Origin: Streptomyces hygroscopicus subsp. hygroscopicus
GTDB taxonomy: Bacteria; Actinomycetota; Actinomycetes; Streptomycetales; Streptomycetaceae
Length of the DNA stretch: 57,044 nt
NCBI RefSeq assembly: GCF_001553455.1
Contig: NZ_BBOX01000126.1
Location: forward strand, 1-57,044
Direction: 5' to 3'
Under the pieces are notes generated by a model, which did no database searches, was not told the DNA's origin, and saw nothing but the letters and a program-made list of their open reading frames with translations. Both the position numbers and the translations under genes were made by a program. Of this stretch, positions 36,502 to 44,883 are shown one piece after another. How positions within the stretch are numbered: the stretch's first letter is position 1; every line of letters begins with the position of its first letter.

Positions 36502-37125
36502 GTGTCCACGGACGAGACGCCGCCGTCCCGTGCCGGCCGGGCCAAGCGAGACAAGCGAGCCGATGTTCGCCGGAACGAGCAGAAGCTCCTGGACGCGGCC
36601 GCGGCCGTGTTCGTCCGCTCGGGGATCGACGCGCCCGTGCGGGAGATCGCCGCCGAATCGGGCCTCGGCATGGGCACCATCTACCGCCACTTCCCCACCC
36701 GGGCGGACCTGGTGGTCGCGGTCTTCCGGCACCAGCTCGACGCGCTCGCCGCTGTCGCGGACCTCCCCCCGGCCGCCGACACCCCTGATGAGGTCTTGCG
36801 GCTATGGGTGCACCGGTTCGCCGACTTCCTGGTCACCAAGCACGGCCTGGCCGAGGCGCTGCACTCGGACCAGGCCGGATTCGAGGCCCTGCACGCCGAG
36901 TTCGTCGAGCGCCTGCTGCCCGTACTCGACCAGTTGCTGACAGCGTCCGCCGCCGCCGGCCGCACACGGGCCGACGTACGGGCCTACGACTTCATGCTCG
37001 CCATCGGCAACCTGTGCATCGGAGTGGAGACCTTCCCCGACTACCAGGCTCGTCGCATGATCGACCTGCTGCTCGCCGGTCTCCTCCAGCCTGCCCCGGC
37101 GCCGACAGGCGGTGACCTGGGATAG
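36502..37125 (+). CDS. TetR/AcrR family regulator
   Basis: A 207-aa repressor-like protein. The helix-turn-helix lies at about residues 28-73 with VREIAAESGLGMGTIYRHFPTRADLV, the canonical TetR recognition helix. The C-terminal ligand domain resembles those with SBP_bac_11-like helices (LHSDQAGFEALHAEFVERLLP). GTG 36502 follows GGAGG with correct spacing. Probably controls the divergent alpha/beta hydrolase through the two palindromes. Confidence 0.92.
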   Translation: MSTDETPPSRAGRAKRDKRADVRRNEQKLLDAAAAVFVRSGIDAPVREIAAESGLGMGTIYRHFPTRADLVVAVFRHQLDALAAVADLPPAADTPDEVLRLWVHRFADFLVTKHGLAEALHSDQAGFEALHAEFVERLLPVLDQLLTASAAAGRTRADVRAYDFMLAIGNLCIGVETFPDYQARRMIDLLLAGLLQPAPAPTGGDLG

Positions 37126-37134
37126 CACCGGCCC

Positions 37135-37480
37135 TCACCGGCTCTCGTCAGCCCTCGCTGGCCGGCTCCGGACGTGATCGCCCGGACACGTCCTTCCAAG
37201 GTGCGTATCGGGTCGTGATGAACGAGTGGTTCGTGTGAGGCCCTTGATCCAGGTCATTGCGGCGCGCAGGTGGAGGCCGGCGAGGCAGCTGCCAGGGTCT
37301 TGCCGTACCGGGTGGCGATGCCGCGCCCGGCCTTGAGCTTGTTGATCAGGCGGGGCCGCGGCGATCCGGTGACCGCGCCGACGAACGTCGCGAGGCCGCC
37401 GTCCGCTACCTCTCCGGCGCGGTGGCATCCGACGGTCTCGACGGGGCGTCGGCCGTTTCCGTGCCGGAACCCGCTGTAAC
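37135..37480 (-). pseudogene. Relic of an IS5-type transposase C-terminus
   Basis: The minus strand reads LINKLKAGRGIATRYGKT (about 37349-37296), then after a one-base frame change LAGLHLRAAMTWIKGLTR. This is the end of IS5-family Streptomyces transposases (NxxKxxRGxATRYDKTxxxYLAGLHLxxxMIW). The catalytic domain and ends are absent. The 37126-37542 gap contains nothing else recognisable. Confidence 0.7.
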
Positions 37481-37542
37481 GGGGCCGAATGCCGGACGCG
37501 TCGGCCGGAATTCGCCATGGGAATTCCTCGCCTTCCGCCCCG

Positions 37543-38451
37543 TCAGCGCCTCTGCTGATCCTCAAAGGATTCCCGCAGGGCCCGGACAATGATTTCGTGC
37601 GTTTCGCCTCCGTCATTCCTGGTGACCGCAAGAATGCTCCGTCCGAGCCAGTTCGGGTCGTCCACGCGTACCAGGGCGATGTTCTCCGGTACGACCGGGG
37701 CGAGGATGTCTGGAATGACACAGACTCCGAGACCGGCGGCGACGAGTCCGAAACGGCTGTGCCAGGTCCGCGTACGGAAGGCGATGAGCGGATCGGTCAG
37801 CGTGGGCCAGGCGCCGAACTGTGGTTCGTCCCGGGCACCCTTGCCCACGATCCATGGCGCGTGGGCGAGTTCACGCACCGGGACGGTGCCTTCCATCGCG
37901 GCGAGAGGGTGTCCGCGTGGCACGCCCACCGTCAGCTCGCCGCCCGGCAGCGGGGCGATCCGCAACCCCTCCAGGGCCGGCTGCGGCAGGCCGGGTCCGG
38001 AGGCCACGACCGCGACGTCCAGCCGCTTGCTGATGATCTGGTGCACGAGCTGCGGCGAGGACGCCTCGGTGAGCGCGAATGTCAGCCTGGGCTGTTGCTC
38101 CAGTGCCCTGGCCAGCGCGAAGGGGAGCAGAGCGGCGTTCGCGGCGGGGAAGGCCCCCACCCGGACCCGCACCTCGGGTCCGTAGGCCAGCTCGTCGAGC
38201 CGTTCGTCCAGCCGGTCGAGACCGGTGAGGGTCTCGGTGGCGAACCGGGCGACGAGCTCCCCCGCGGGGGTCGTCCTGACGCCGCGCGCGCCGCGTACGA
38301 AGAGGGGCTGCCCCGCGGCTTTCTCGGCGGCCGAGACCTGGCGGGAGATGGCGGGCTGGGAGTAGCCGAGGGTGCGCGCCGCGCGGCTCAGGGAGCCGTG
38401 CGCGGCCACCGCGCGCACGACGCGGAGAGCGTTGATGCTGAGTTCGGGCAC
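37543..38451 (-). CDS. LysR family regulator
   Basis: A 302-aa LysR-type protein. The winged helix-turn-helix comprises SLSRAARTLGYSQPAISRQVSAAEKAAG (about residues 19-46), and the periplasmic-binding-like effector domain begins near 80 (VRVRVGAFPAAN). GTG 38451 is chosen because it places the HTH at the usual distance; an ATG at 38481 in frame would add ten residues. It is divergent from the SnoaL-like gene. A dyad CGTTATGGGAACG (38485-38497) lies just upstream and could be its binding site. Confidence 0.9.
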   Translation of the reverse strand: MPELSINALRVVRAVAAHGSLSRAARTLGYSQPAISRQVSAAEKAAGQPLFVRGARGVRTTPAGELVARFATETLTGLDRLDERLDELAYGPEVRVRVGAFPAANAALLPFALARALEQQPRLTFALTEASSPQLVHQIISKRLDVAVVASGPGLPQPALEGLRIAPLPGGELTVGVPRGHPLAAMEGTVPVRELAHAPWIVGKGARDEPQFGAWPTLTDPLIAFRTRTWHSRFGLVAAGLGVCVIPDILAPVVPENIALVRVDDPNWLGRSILAVTRNDGGETHEIIVRALRESFEDQQRR

Positions 38452-38599
38452 GGCACCATCGTAGCCGTCCGAGCCATGCACAGTCGTTATGGGAACGGTC
38501 CGATGATTGCATGTTACGCAGGGCCGAAAGGGGGTTTTCAGGGTCTAGTGTCGAAAGCGGCGGCAACGCCACCACCACTACCCCTGAAAGGATTTTCTG

Positions 38600-39064
38600 G
38601 TGAGCGAGTTCATTTCCCCTGACGACACCCGTTACGACGAGCGGGCGCGCGCCCTGGTGCGGATCGGGCGCGAGGCGATCGCCGTTGCTGACGACGAGAA
38701 GCTGGACGCCTACTTCGCGGATGACTTCGTTTTCCACGGCCCCGACGGCGACATGACGTACGCGCAGCTCCGTTCCTTCTTCGCGGCCATGCGTGCCGCG
38801 TTCGAGGGATTCGCATGCGAGCGGCGCACCATTGTCAGCGAGGGTGAGTACATCGGTGCGCGTACCTGTATGTCGGGGCGTTTCACCGCACCCTTCGAGG
38901 CGTCCCCGATCGGCACGATCGCGCCGAACGGGCAGCCGATGCGACTCGAACTCATCAACGTCTTCCGCTACCACGAGAACGGCCAGTTGGCCGAGGAGTG
39001 GGTCCAGTACGACAACGTCGGCTTCCTGCGTCAGCTCGGCGTCGACCTCACCGAGGGGCACTGA
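38600..39064 (+). CDS. SnoaL-like / NTF2-fold protein
   Basis: A 154-aa protein with the NTF2 fold of SnoaL polyketide cyclases and related ester cyclases: LDAYFADDFVFHGPDGDMTY (about residues 35-54), then FAAMRAAFEGFAC and RLELINVFRYHENGQLAEEWVQYDN (about 113-137). This C-terminal signature with acidic and aromatic pocket residues is shared by small-molecule enzymes and by binding proteins alike. GTG start with GAAAGGA upstream. Probably regulated by the divergent LysR protein. Confidence 0.85.
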   Translation: MSEFISPDDTRYDERARALVRIGREAIAVADDEKLDAYFADDFVFHGPDGDMTYAQLRSFFAAMRAAFEGFACERRTIVSEGEYIGARTCMSGRFTAPFEASPIGTIAPNGQPMRLELINVFRYHENGQLAEEWVQYDNVGFLRQLGVDLTEGH

Positions 39065-39103
39065 CCGGCACTCCGATGGCCGTCCCGCCGCCCGGGTACC
39101 TTC

Positions 39104-39141
39104 AAGGGGTGTCTCCACGGAAAGACCGGGGAGGCACCCTT
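39104..39141. terminator. Hairpin between convergent genes
   Basis: AAGGGGTGTCTCC (39104-39116) pairs imperfectly with GGAGGCACCCTT (39130-39141). It lies between the ends of the SnoaL-like gene and the zinc-ribbon gene and may terminate both. Confidence 0.5.
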
Positions 39142-39143
39142 CT

Positions 39144-39347
39144 TCAGTCCCGGAACGAACCGTCCGCCCGGCGTGCGTGCCGCGACAGCAGGTGTCCGCA
39201 CTGCGGGCAGTGCCGCCTGAACCCCTTCTTGATCAGATAGCTGATGCCGAGCGTGCAGATGTGCATCAGCCCCACCGCCGCGTTCTGGAACAGCCGCCCC
39301 AGCCACGACCTCGTACACGTCTCACAGTCCCGGCAACCGGCCGCCAT
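39144..39347 (-). CDS. Small zinc-ribbon protein
   Basis: A 67-aa protein: CRDCETC at residues 5-11, a short hydrophobic stretch (QNAAVGLMHICTLGISYLI) in the middle, then HCPQCGHLLSRH (about 46-57). Four cysteines could bind one zinc. The GGGAGGGAAACG before the ATG is a good ribosome site. Similar small proteins are, from memory, common in Streptomyces; no function is known to me. Confidence 0.75.
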   Translation of the reverse strand: MAAGCRDCETCTRSWLGRLFQNAAVGLMHICTLGISYLIKKGFRRHCPQCGHLLSRHARRADGSFRD

Positions 39348-39573
39348 GGCGTTTCCCTCCCACTCGTCGCTGACCTGCCCTGACGGAACCAGTGTGCGCA
39401 ACGGAGAACGCCGCCGAGCCGCCAACCGCCGCCCCGCGCCGGGTTGTGACCGGCCCAGACCGCCCCCAGCACACGGCTGTGACATCGTGGCCGCGACATC
39501 GCGCGGTTCGTGACGCAGACCACAGAGAAAGGGTGACAGGGTGTTGTCGCGGGCGGCTGCGACGGTCGGCGGT

Positions 39574-40506
39574 ATGACGATCACTGATGAGGACTGCCTT
39601 CCCGAAACCCTGGCCTTCAACGAGAAGTTCGAGGCCGCCGCGGCGAGCCGCCCGGCACGTGAGCAGGCGCCGAGCGCGGCCGAGCTGGCGCTTCTGCGGC
39701 GCAACCGGCTCGGCGCCGACACCCCGCCGGTGCGGCTGGAACACGGCCAGGACCGCGTCGTCGCGGGCGGGGTGAACGTGCGGACGTTCGTGCCGGACCG
39801 CGTCGACGGCGTGCACCTGCACATCCACGGCGGCAGCTGGGCGTTCGGCTCCGCGGACGGGCAGGACGAAAGGCTCTGGCGGCTTGCCGTGGAGGCCCGG
39901 CTGGCCGTGGTGAGCGTGGACTACCGGCTGGCGCCGGAGCACCCGTTCCCCGCCGGGCCCGACGACTGCGAAACGGCCGCCCGGTGGCTGGTGGAACACG
40001 CCGCGGCCGAGTTCGGTACGGAACGGCTGCTGATCGGCGGCGACTCGGCCGGTGCCCACCTCACCGTCCTGACGCTGCTGCGCCTTCGCGACCGGCACGG
40101 CATCACCGGCGCGTTCCGCGCGGCCCACCTGCTCTTCGGCGCCTACGACCTGTCGATGACGCCGAGCGTGCGGTTGTTCGGCCCCCGACCGCTGCTGATC
40201 AACACCGATGGGCTCCGGGGCGCCTACGAGATGTTCACCCCGGGGATGGGGGCGGAGCAGCGCCGCGATCCCGAGGTCTCCCCGCTCTTCGCGGACCTGG
40301 CCGGTATGCCGCCCGCCCGGATCGTCGTCGGCACCGAGGACCCGCTGCTGGACGACTCCCTGTTCCTGGCCCGGCGGTGGGAGTCGGCGGGCGCGCCCGT
40401 ACGGCTCGACGTCATCGCCGGAGCTATGCACGGATTCACCCTGTTCCCCCTCACCATCACCGAGCGGGAACAGCGGCGTGAGCGGGACTTCCTGGCCACC
40501 GCGTGA
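39574..40506 (+). CDS. Alpha/beta hydrolase, hormone-sensitive lipase (HSL) family
   Basis: A 310-aa esterase. LHIHGGSWAFGS (about residues 82-93) is the HGG oxyanion motif; VDYRLAPEHPFPAG follows; GGDSAGAHL (about 158-166) holds the nucleophile Ser, EDPLLDD the acid and MHGFTLFP the His. All hallmarks of the HSL/group IV esterases. ATG 39574 is used; GTG 39541 with an upstream GGGTGACAGG is an alternative start. The WYL regulator follows 16 nt downstream. Confidence 0.93.
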   Translation: MTITDEDCLPETLAFNEKFEAAAASRPAREQAPSAAELALLRRNRLGADTPPVRLEHGQDRVVAGGVNVRTFVPDRVDGVHLHIHGGSWAFGSADGQDERLWRLAVEARLAVVSVDYRLAPEHPFPAGPDDCETAARWLVEHAAAEFGTERLLIGGDSAGAHLTVLTLLRLRDRHGITGAFRAAHLLFGAYDLSMTPSVRLFGPRPLLINTDGLRGAYEMFTPGMGAEQRRDPEVSPLFADLAGMPPARIVVGTEDPLLDDSLFLARRWESAGAPVRLDVIAGAMHGFTLFPLTITEREQRRERDFLATA

Positions 40507-40522
40507 CGGTAGCGTCGGCTCC

Positions 40523-41245
40523 ATGAACCGCACTGCCCGGCTGTACGCGCTGGTGGAGGAGTTGCGCGCGGTCGCGCCGCGGCCACTGACGGTCGCGGCG
40601 CTCGCCGCGCGATTCGAGATCAGCACCCGCACGGTGCAGCGCGACCTCCAGACGCTGATGGAGACCGGCGTCCCGGTGCGCACCACACCCGGGCGGGGCG
40701 GGGGCTGGTCCATCGCCGCGGAGATGACCCTCCCCCCGATCCACCTCACCCCCGAGGAAGCCTCGGCGCTGACCGCCGCGCTCGCCGCCGTCGGCGCCGC
40801 CACGCCCTACGCGGGCGCGGCCCGCACCGCGGCCCAGAAGATCGCGGCCTCGATGACCGGCCCCGCCTCGACGGTGGCCCGCGAACTCGCCGCACGGATC
40901 GTGACACGCCCGTCCCGGACGGACTCCGCGATCCGCACCGCGGTGGAACAGGCCCTCACCCACAACACGGCGCTGCGGCTGTCCTACACCGACGCGGCGG
41001 GACGCGAGACCGACCGCGTCGTGGAACCGGCCGGACTCCTCACCGCCGAAGGCCGTTGGTACCTCATCGCCTGGTGCCGCACCCGCCGCGCCGGCCGGGG
41101 CTTCCGCCTGGACCGCATCACCGCGGCGACCCCCACCGACGAGGCGGCCCGGCCCCACAACCTGTCCGACCTCCTCCTCGGCTCGACCGCCGCCGACGCG
41201 GTCCGGCCCACCGCGCTGGCTGCCCTCACGGGGTCTGCTCGATGA
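40523..41245 (+). CDS. WYL-domain transcriptional regulator (YafY type)
   Basis: A 240-aa protein: N-terminal HTH_11 domain with VAALAARFEISTRTVQRDLQTL (about residues 25-46), a middle helical part, then a WYL domain containing EGRWYLIAWCRTRRAGRGFRLDRI (about 180-203), with the WYL-like WYL/RxxRxDRI residues. A -10-like TAGCGT at 40510 lies close to the ATG. Probably regulates the preceding esterase. Its 3' end overlaps, antisense, an ATPase-gene fragment. Confidence 0.9.
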   Translation: MNRTARLYALVEELRAVAPRPLTVAALAARFEISTRTVQRDLQTLMETGVPVRTTPGRGGGWSIAAEMTLPPIHLTPEEASALTAALAAVGAATPYAGAARTAAQKIAASMTGPASTVARELAARIVTRPSRTDSAIRTAVEQALTHNTALRLSYTDAAGRETDRVVEPAGLLTAEGRWYLIAWCRTRRAGRGFRLDRITAATPTDEAARPHNLSDLLLGSTAADAVRPTALAALTGSAR

Positions 41246-41444
41246 GGGGTTCGCGCAGCTCGCACCAGATGTGCTTGCCGGTGGGGTGCAGCCCGTTCTC
41301 CCAGGTGACACCCCAGGCGTAGGCCAACTCCCGCATCAGGAACGGCCCCCGCCCGCCCTCCTCGTCGAGCGCCGCGTCGCGGGGGTAGGGGTGGCGTTCC
41401 GGGGAGCCGTCGCGTACGGCGATGGTCGCGATGCGGTCGCGGAC
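41226..41444 (-). pseudogene. Truncated copy of an ATP-binding regulator gene
   Basis: Positions 41251-41444 match 43428-43621, the 3' half of the intact ATP-binding regulator gene, over an identical length of 194 bp with roughly eight to twelve differences. The frame reads IATIAVRDGSPERHPYP, GGRGPFLMRELAYAWG and KHIWCELREP to a stop at 41226. The N-terminal half with the N box is missing. The two copies are in direct orientation around the old yellow enzyme / Rrf2 pair. Confidence 0.85.
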
Positions 41445-41600
41445 GGCCTGTGACCGTCATATCGACGGCCGCCCATCCGCCCGGGAGAGACGAGACGGCT
41501 GGTCTCCGCCGGTCGCTGGGCCAGGGCCTTGTGCTCGCGCACGTCGGCGGGGCCGACCGTCACATCGGCCGCTTGGAACTCCTCAGCGGGTCGGACCGCC

Positions 41601-42722
41601 TCAGTGCAGGGTCTGGAGCGCGTCGGTGCTGAACGGTGTGAGGTCGGCCTCCTTGCCGCTGAGGACCTTGTGGGCCCACTCCGGGTCCGCCAGCAACGCG
41701 CGGCCGACGGCGACCAGGTCGAACTCGTCCCGCTCCAGGCGCTCCAAGAGACCCTCGACGCTCGTCACGCCGACCCTTGTGCCGGGAGCGAAGGAGCTGG
41801 GGTCGAAGGCGGCGTCCAGCCCCACGGAACCGACCGTGATGACGGGCTTGCCGGTGAGCTTTTTGGTCCAGCCCGCCATGTTCAGGTCGAGGCCGGTCTC
41901 GGGGAACTCGGGCTCCCAGTAGCGGCGGGTCGAGGCGTGGAAGGCGTCCACCCCGGCTCGGGCCAGCGGCTCCAGCAGCGTCCGGAGCTCATCCGGGTCG
42001 GTGGCGAGCTTGGCGTCGTAGTTGTCGGCCTTCCACTGGGAGAAGCGCAGGATCACCGGGAAGTCCGGTGAGACCCGTTCGCGGATGGCGGCGACGATGT
42101 CGGCGGCGAATTTGGTGCGGGACAGCAGGTCGCCGCCGTAGGCGTCGGTGCGGTGGTTGGTCCGCTCCCAGAGGAACTCGTCGATGAGGTAGCCGTGGGC
42201 GCCGTGCAGCTCGATCCCGTCGAACCCGATGCGTTCGGCTTCCTGCGCGGCCTCGGCGAAGGCCAGGATGATCTCGTCGATGTCGGTGAGGGAGAGCGTC
42301 TCGCCCGCGCCGGGGGTGCCGTCGAGCGCGATGCCGGACGGGCCGACCGACGGGGCCTCGGTGAACGGCGGGCTCCCGGCCCGGCGAGTGATGCCGACGT
42401 GCCAGAGCTGGGGCACGATTCGCCCGCCCTCGGCGTGCACGGCGTCGACGACCCCGCGCCATCCAGCGAGCTGCTCCTCGCCGTGGAAGCGCGGCACGTT
42501 CTCCAGGTCGCCCGCGGTCGGGTGGCCGATGTAGGTGCCCTCGGTGATGATCAGGCCGGTTCCCGCAGCGGCCCGGCGGGCGTAGTAGGCGGCGACATCA
42601 CCCCCCGGAATGCCGCCGGGGGACTGGGCTCGCGTCATGGGAGCCATCACGATCCGGTTCCGCAGTTCGGCCGAGCCCAGCGTGAAGGGCTTGGCCAGGT
42701 ACTGGGCCGCGCGAGAGGTCAT
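41601..42722 (-). CDS. Old yellow enzyme family alkene reductase
   Basis: A 373-aa FMN-dependent NAD(P)H oxidoreductase. NRIVMAPMTRAQSPGG (about residues 22-37) is the N-terminal FMN region, PQLWHVGI (about 104-111) follows, GFDGIELHGAHGYLIDEFL (about 170-188) holds the substrate-binding His pair region, and TVGSVGL plus VAVGRALLADPEW close the barrel. It reduces activated C=C bonds of enones and nitro compounds. AGGAG precedes the ATG. It is divergent from an Rrf2-type regulator, with dyad sequences between. Confidence 0.95.
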   Translation of the reverse strand: MTSRAAQYLAKPFTLGSAELRNRIVMAPMTRAQSPGGIPGGDVAAYYARRAAAGTGLIITEGTYIGHPTAGDLENVPRFHGEEQLAGWRGVVDAVHAEGGRIVPQLWHVGITRRAGSPPFTEAPSVGPSGIALDGTPGAGETLSLTDIDEIILAFAEAAQEAERIGFDGIELHGAHGYLIDEFLWERTNHRTDAYGGDLLSRTKFAADIVAAIRERVSPDFPVILRFSQWKADNYDAKLATDPDELRTLLEPLARAGVDAFHASTRRYWEPEFPETGLDLNMAGWTKKLTGKPVITVGSVGLDAAFDPSSFAPGTRVGVTSVEGLLERLERDEFDLVAVGRALLADPEWAHKVLSGKEADLTPFSTDALQTLH

Positions 42723-42751
42723 GGCGTCGCACTCCTGGGGGTGAGGCAGTA

Positions 42752-42802
42752 ATGTGTGTTCGACAAAGATACACATCGCCGCCTGTGAAAGTGCAACTTT
42801 CA
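42752..42802. promoter_or_regulatory. Dyad operators in the OYE / rrf2 divergent promoter
   Basis: TGAAAGTGCAACTTTCA (42786-42802) has perfect 7-bp arms around GCA. A second dyad pairs ATGTGT (42752-42757) with ACACAT (42771-42776). The AT-rich composition stands out in this genome. They are good candidates for the binding site of the adjacent Rrf2 regulator. Confidence 0.7.
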
Positions 42803-42871
42803 TAGGTACTTTTTAAGTCAGGGTAGCGACGTTCGATATGCTTCGTCCGGGAAGAAAGGGTGGTGCCCCAC

Positions 42872-43324
42872 GTGCTGGACGTCAGGTTCTCCAGCGCCCT
42901 GACGACGCTCTTGCTCCTTGCCGCCGCGGCCGAGGAGGGCCCGCCGGTGATGAGTTCCGCGCAGCTCGCCGAGCGGCTGGGCACCAATCCGAGCCTGGTC
43001 CGCAAGCTGTTGTCCTCACTCGCCAAAGCGGGTCTGGTCGAGTCGGTGATGGGGCGTACGGGCGGTACGAAGCTGGCCCGGCCCCCGCAGGACATCCCGC
43101 TCGCCGAGGTCTACCTCTGTGCGGTCGGCGACAAGCCGTTGTGGACCTGTCGCCCTGAGACCGAACACGAATGCCTGGTGTCGACGCACGCCGCCGGCTA
43201 CTTCGAGCGTCTGACCGAGCGGGCCGAGCAGGCCGTGCTCACGACGCTGCGCGGTCAGACACTCGCTGACGCTCTGCGGGAGATCCGCTGCTCGGGCCAC
43301 TCGCAGCCTCGCCTGAACCACTGA
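42872..43324 (+). CDS. Rrf2 family regulator
   Basis: A 150-aa winged-helix regulator: MLDVRFSSALTTLLLLAAA start, SSAQLAERLGTNPSLVRKLLSSLAKAG (about residues 29-55) recognition region, then GGTKLARPPQDIPLAEVYLCAVG. Three cysteines, in YLCAVG, WTCRPE and HECLVS, could sense redox state or electrophiles, fitting control of the divergent old yellow enzyme. GTG 42872 has AAAGGG 11 nt upstream; GTG 42860 or 42863 would be too close to it. Confidence 0.88.
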   Translation: MLDVRFSSALTTLLLLAAAAEEGPPVMSSAQLAERLGTNPSLVRKLLSSLAKAGLVESVMGRTGGTKLARPPQDIPLAEVYLCAVGDKPLWTCRPETEHECLVSTHAAGYFERLTERAEQAVLTTLRGQTLADALREIRCSGHSQPRLNH

Positions 43325-43411
43325 AGTAGTCCCGGGCTCGCTGTCCCCTCCACGCGGCCCGAACTCGCGAGGCCGGGGCGGACGGCTCTTGGACCCGAGG
43401 GCGGTGGCCCG

Positions 43412-43849
43412 TCACGGCGATGCGGGATCGCGCAGCTCGAACCAGATGTGCTTGCCGGTGGGGTGGGCGCCGCTCTCCCAGGTGACACCCCACGCGTAGG
43501 CCAACTCCCGCATCAGGAACAGCCCCCGCCCGCCCTCCTCGTCGGGCGCCGCGTCGCGGGGGTAGGGGTGGCGTTCCGGGGAGCCGTCGCGTACGGCGAT
43601 GGTCGCGATGCGGTCGCGGACGAGGGTGTCGATGTGGATCAGCTGGGTGTCGGTGTGGCGATTGACGTTCGTCACGGCCTCGGAGACCAGGAGTTTCGCC
43701 GTGTCCGCGAGGTCGTGCAGGTCGTTGGCGTGGAGGAGGGCGGCGATCGCGTCGCGGCAGACCCTGGGGCTCTTGGGGGAGTTGGGGGCGCTGAGGCGGT
43801 AGGCGGATGCGGGTTCGGCGGCCTCGGCGACTTTGGCGACTTCGGGCAT
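43412..43849 (-). CDS. ATP-binding anti-sigma-like regulator (HATPase)
   Basis: A 145-aa single-domain histidine-kinase-like ATPase of the RsbW/SpoIIAB group. PASAYRLSAPNSPKSPRVCRD opens the fold, LVSEAVTNVNRHT (about residues 49-61) is the N box and GGRGLFLMRELAYAWG (about 103-118) the G box. Streptomyces encode many next to DUF5753 / DUF397 pairs (the bldB/whiJ-like loci). ATG 43849 is chosen for GGGAG 8 nt upstream. Divergent from the helix-turn-helix gene, with a large inverted repeat between. Confidence 0.9.
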   Translation of the reverse strand: MPEVAKVAEAAEPASAYRLSAPNSPKSPRVCRDAIAALLHANDLHDLADTAKLLVSEAVTNVNRHTDTQLIHIDTLVRDRIATIAVRDGSPERHPYPRDAAPDEEGGRGLFLMRELAYAWGVTWESGAHPTGKHIWFELRDPASP

Positions 43850-43911
43850 GGCGGTGTCTCCCAACGCGATGCGTAGTTGGTCCGATGCGCTGCGCTGTTG
43901 AGACCATAGGG

Positions 43912-43959
43912 CATTGAGTGCAGTCATGTACTGAATGACGAGAATCCCTGCACTCAATG
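43912..43959. promoter_or_regulatory. Perfect 12-bp inverted repeat in the ATPase / HTH divergent promoter
   Basis: CATTGAGTGCAG (43912-43923) and its exact inverse CTGCACTCAATG (43948-43959) are separated by 24 bp, so the half sites are 36 bp apart centre to centre. The location, midway between the divergent genes, suggests an operator for the DUF5753 helix-turn-helix protein. Confidence 0.7.
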
Positions 43960-44021
43960 TGGTGACACGGTAACGTTGCGACGACACCGCGTGACGATGA
44001 AGTTTGGGGGAGGTGAGGGGT

Positions 44022-44873
44022 GTGACGCACAGAGCATCCCCGAGTGCGAGGCGGCGCCGACTTGGCGCGGAGCTACGCAAGATGCGTGAGCATGCCGGGA
44101 TGACGGTGGCCTACGCGGCTCAACAACTGGGCGCCGAGGGCGCACGGGTCAGCAACATGGAGTCGGGACGCCTCGGCGTGAGCGAGGAACGCGTCAGGAT
44201 GCTGGCCGCCATCTACTCCTGCGGCGACCAGGCATACGTTGACGCTCTCGCGGCCATGGCCGCCGAGCGTGGCCGGGGCTGGTGGGACGACTATCGGGAG
44301 CGGATGGCCGTCGATGCGCTGGACCTGGCCGAGCTGGACTCCCACGCCGTGGGTCTGCGCGCGGTGCAGATCATGCACATTCCGGGACTGCTACAGACTG
44401 AGGACTACGCGAACGCCGTGTTCTCCACCGCCGAACCCGCACTCACCCCCGCGCAACGGCGAGTGAACGTGTCGTACCGGATGAGGCGACGTGAGGTGCT
44501 GGATCGGGAAGACCCGCCGCGATGCACCTTCCTTGTTCACGAGGCGGCGTTGAGGATGGAGTTCGGCGGGTCCAAGGTGGCCCGTGGACAGTTGGAGCGC
44601 CTGTTGGAGGCGTCGGAGTGGGACAACGTCACCGTCCGGGCCATTCCCTTCTCCGCTGGGGGATTTCCGCATGCGGGAGCCTCCGTGACGTACATGTACG
44701 GAGTGGTTCCGCAGTTGGATACGGTTCAGCTCGACACGCCCACCGGTGTGACCTCCCTGGATGGGGAGACACATCTCGCCAACTACCGGCGGATCCTCGA
44801 CCGGACGGAGAGGCTATCCCTCTCACCTGCGGACACGCGCGATTTCATCCACGCCATCGCACAACGACTCTGA
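44022..44873 (+). CDS. Helix-turn-helix DUF5753 regulator (WhiJ-like)
   Basis: A 283-aa protein with an XRE-type helix-turn-helix (about residues 12-66; LRKMREHAGMTVAYAAQQLG, then RVSNMESGRLGVSEERV) and a DUF5753 domain (about 95-280; IPGLLQTEDYANAVFS, AIPFSAGGFPHAGAS). In S. coelicolor, WhiJ and relatives of this type act with DUF397 partners in development and antibiotic control. GTG 44022 is preceded by GGAGGTGAGG. The first DUF397 gene begins 10 nt after its stop, so they form an operon. Confidence 0.93.
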   Translation: MTHRASPSARRRRLGAELRKMREHAGMTVAYAAQQLGAEGARVSNMESGRLGVSEERVRMLAAIYSCGDQAYVDALAAMAAERGRGWWDDYRERMAVDALDLAELDSHAVGLRAVQIMHIPGLLQTEDYANAVFSTAEPALTPAQRRVNVSYRMRRREVLDREDPPRCTFLVHEAALRMEFGGSKVARGQLERLLEASEWDNVTVRAIPFSAGGFPHAGASVTYMYGVVPQLDTVQLDTPTGVTSLDGETHLANYRRILDRTERLSLSPADTRDFIHAIAQRL

Positions 44874-44883
44874 AGGTATCGAG

